DNA of 6,533 nucleotides, taken from the NCBI GenBank assembly GCA_030608825.1, contig JAUWDL010000080.1:1-6533 (forward strand), in the 5' to 3' direction. Of this stretch, positions 5,234-6,533 are shown one piece after another. The position numbers and the translations under genes are program-made. How positions within the stretch are numbered: the first letter of the stretch is position 1; each line of letters begins with the position of its first letter. Origin of the DNA: Gemmatimonadales bacterium. Lineage in GTDB: Bacteria > Gemmatimonadota > Gemmatimonadetes > Palauibacterales > Palauibacteraceae. The notes below the pieces were generated by a model, which saw nothing but the letters and a program-made list of their open reading frames with translations, was not told the origin of the DNA and made no database searches.

Positions 5234-6532
5234 GTCCGCCGCCACCGGGTCGGGATCGAAGCTCAGCACGAACGTCGGGGGTTCCCCGCCCTCGTAGACG
5301 ATCTCGAACATCGGCAGGTTCTGGCGCAGCGCCGGGACCAGGTAGCGCGACGTCGTGCCGCTGATCGCGTCCACCACGACGTAGTCCGCTCCGATCCGCT
5401 TCATCCCATCCATCACCACTCGCGCGTCCGTCGAATACGGGTAGAGGTCGCCACGCCGCCCGGAGATCCAGAAGAAGATCCGCGGCTTTCGGCTGACCGC
5501 GATGGCTTCGGGCGACGTGTTCACGGCCGCCCACTCGGCGGCGGCGTAGAAGCTGGCGAACTCCGGTGGGTCGCACGGAGCACCGGCCCTGAACTCCGCC
5601 AGGCAGCGGATGCTGTCCGGGGTTCGGGCGACCGCGGTGACGGCCGCGCCGATTCCGACGGCGGCGGCGAGGGCTCCCGTCGCCAGGGCGGGCGTCCGGG
5701 CGCCCTCCCTACCCCCGGTGAGCCGGCGGCCGAGCTCCGAAGCGCCGGAGGCGGCATAGGCAAGGAGCAGTGGGAGAAGCGGCAGGAGGAAACGCTGGTC
5801 CGTCCAAACGGGCGGCCAAAGAGTCAGCATGAGGGCGTAGAGCACGGTGAAGAGCTCCGCCGGGCCCAAGCGGTTCATCGAGCGCCGGACCCAACCGCCG
5901 AAGGCCAGCCCCGCTACCGCCAGCCCCAGGGCCGTTAGCACGGCCTCGCCGCCCGGGGCAGCGCTCCATCCACCGGCGATAGCCCGAGGCAGGATCTCGG
6001 ACACGTAGCTCCAGAGGTTCTCGATCCCGCGGATCGCGAGGTCGCCGGGGCCGGCGGATCCGGCCGCCGGGTCGTACGGGTTTCTCAGCAGCATCTCCTT
6101 CAGATAGGTCGGCTGCGAGACGTCTGCACCGGGGGCGGCGGAAGCCCAGCGCTGGTAGAGCCACCAGCCGCCTGCCGAGGCCGAGGCGGCCGCCGTGGCC
6201 AGCGCGAGCCGCCGGGGCTTCCGCTCGAGCGCGAAGTAGAGGACGGCCGCTGCGAGGAGCGGGAGTCCGGCGGTGCGTGTCAAGAAGGCGGCTGCCGCCG
6301 CCGCGAGGCCGAGGAGCAAGGCAGGCGTGATTCCGTGCCGCCCGTCCTCTCCCGTCGATCCCTGCGCCGCCCGCTCGATCCACAGCAGAGCCGTCACGAC
6401 CAGGACGACGAAGAGAGCCTCCGAGAGCACGTAGTGCGAGTACTCCAGGAGGACTGGTGAGAGGGCGAGCAGACCGGCTGCGACGACGGCAGGGCCGCGC
6501 CCAGCCATCCGGTCGGCCAACCGGTAGGTGAG
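5231..6532 (-). CDS. GT39/ArnT/PMT-like polytopic glycosyltransferase (N-terminus beyond window edge)
   Basis: The frame is open from the right edge (first full codon at 6532, reading LTYR) to a TGA at 5231, giving 433 visible residues. A TTG at 6520 could start translation but is almost certainly internal, because the family's first TM helix and the outside loop with catalytic acidic residues should precede it. Counting from that TTG codon as 1, LSPVLLEYSHYVLSEALF (20-37) is the typical GT39 helix segment, followed by TRTAGLPLL (81-89) and WTDQRFLLPLLPLLL (239-253), which matches the conserved W..xRy..P..P helix of these enzymes. Hydrophobic segments recur at about 10-26, 34-48, 66-80, 84-99, 105-122, 193-210, 222-236, 243-260 and 278-298. 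Residues 320-429 form a soluble C-terminal domain (FYAAAEWAAVNTSPEAI, then ADYVVVDA), expected outside the membrane. Known relatives transfer sugars from polyprenyl-phosphate donors to lipid A, proteins or polysaccharides. The catalytic loop is outside the window, so activity cannot be checked here. Confidence 0.85.
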   Translation of the reverse strand, partial: LTYRLADRMAGRGPAVVAAGLLALSPVLLEYSHYVLSEALFVVLVVTALLWIERAAQGSTGEDGRHGITPALLLGLAAAAAAFLTRTAGLPLLAAAVLYFALERKPRRLALATAAASASAGGWWLYQRWASAAPGADVSQPTYLKEMLLRNPYDPAAGSAGPGDLAIRGIENLWSYVSEILPRAIAGGWSAAPGGEAVLTALGLAVAGLAFGGWVRRSMNRLGPAELFTVLYALMLTLWPPVWTDQRFLLPLLPLLLAYAASGASELGRRLTGGREGARTPALATGALAAAVGIGAAVTAVARTPDSIRCLAEFRAGAPCDPPEFASFYAAAEWAAVNTSPEAIAVSRKPRIFFWISGRRGDLYPYSTDARVVMDGMKRIGADYVVVDAISGTTSRYLVPALRQNLPMFEIVYEGGEPPTFVLSFDPDPVAAD

Positions 6533-6533
6533 C

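Noticed and set aside
5231..6520. TTG at 6520 as the true start of the GT39-like gene
   Set aside because: The frame stays open to the window edge and the visible protein begins midway through the family's usual layout, so the real start lies outside the window.

Overview
The window is a compact, high-GC (roughly two-thirds G+C by eye) stretch of bacterial DNA carrying five protein-coding genes, all on the minus strand and read from right to left. The two end genes run off the window. Every gene-gene junction is a 1-bp gap or a 4-bp stop/start overlap, so this looks like the interior of one long operon. I see no promoter, terminator, RNA gene, mobile element, CRISPR array or gene-free stretch. 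The GC-rich codon usage, Ala/Arg/Gly-rich proteins and TTG starts fit a high-GC environmental bacterium. Gemmatimonadota or a similar phylum is only a guess; nothing here fixes the taxonomy.

Layout in transcription order: (1) 5231-6532, the C-terminal ~433 residues of a multi-span GT39/ArnT/PMT-like glycosyltransferase, N-terminus beyond the right edge; (2) 3979-5229, a cytoplasmic GT4-family retaining glycosyltransferase with an intact EX7E motif; (3) 3215-3982, a class I SAM-dependent methyltransferase containing a short, unusually AT-rich patch; (4) 849-3218, a 789-residue YfhO-family polytopic membrane protein (GT-C-like), best started at a TTG that overlaps the methyltransferase stop; (5) 1-852, the first 284 residues of a YbhN/AglD-type flippase-like membrane protein (lysylphosphatidylglycerol synthase TM region family), also starting at an overlapping TTG and running off the left edge. 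Gene 5 has no stop inside the window and is easy to miss. It is recognised by its two family signature segments.

Taken together this is a cell-envelope glycan assembly module. A cytoplasmic GT4 enzyme and a methyltransferase would build or modify a glycan or glycolipid on the inner face. Two GT-C-type integral membrane proteins (GT39 and YfhO) would act on the outer face with polyprenyl-phosphate sugars, and a YbhN-type protein may help move a lipid or lipid-linked substrate across the membrane. The closest described logic is the three-component glycosylation of Firmicutes (GT2 synthase, GtcA-type flippase, YfhO transferase). The proposal that the YbhN protein fills the flippase role here is inference. 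The acceptor and sugars cannot be read from the sequence.
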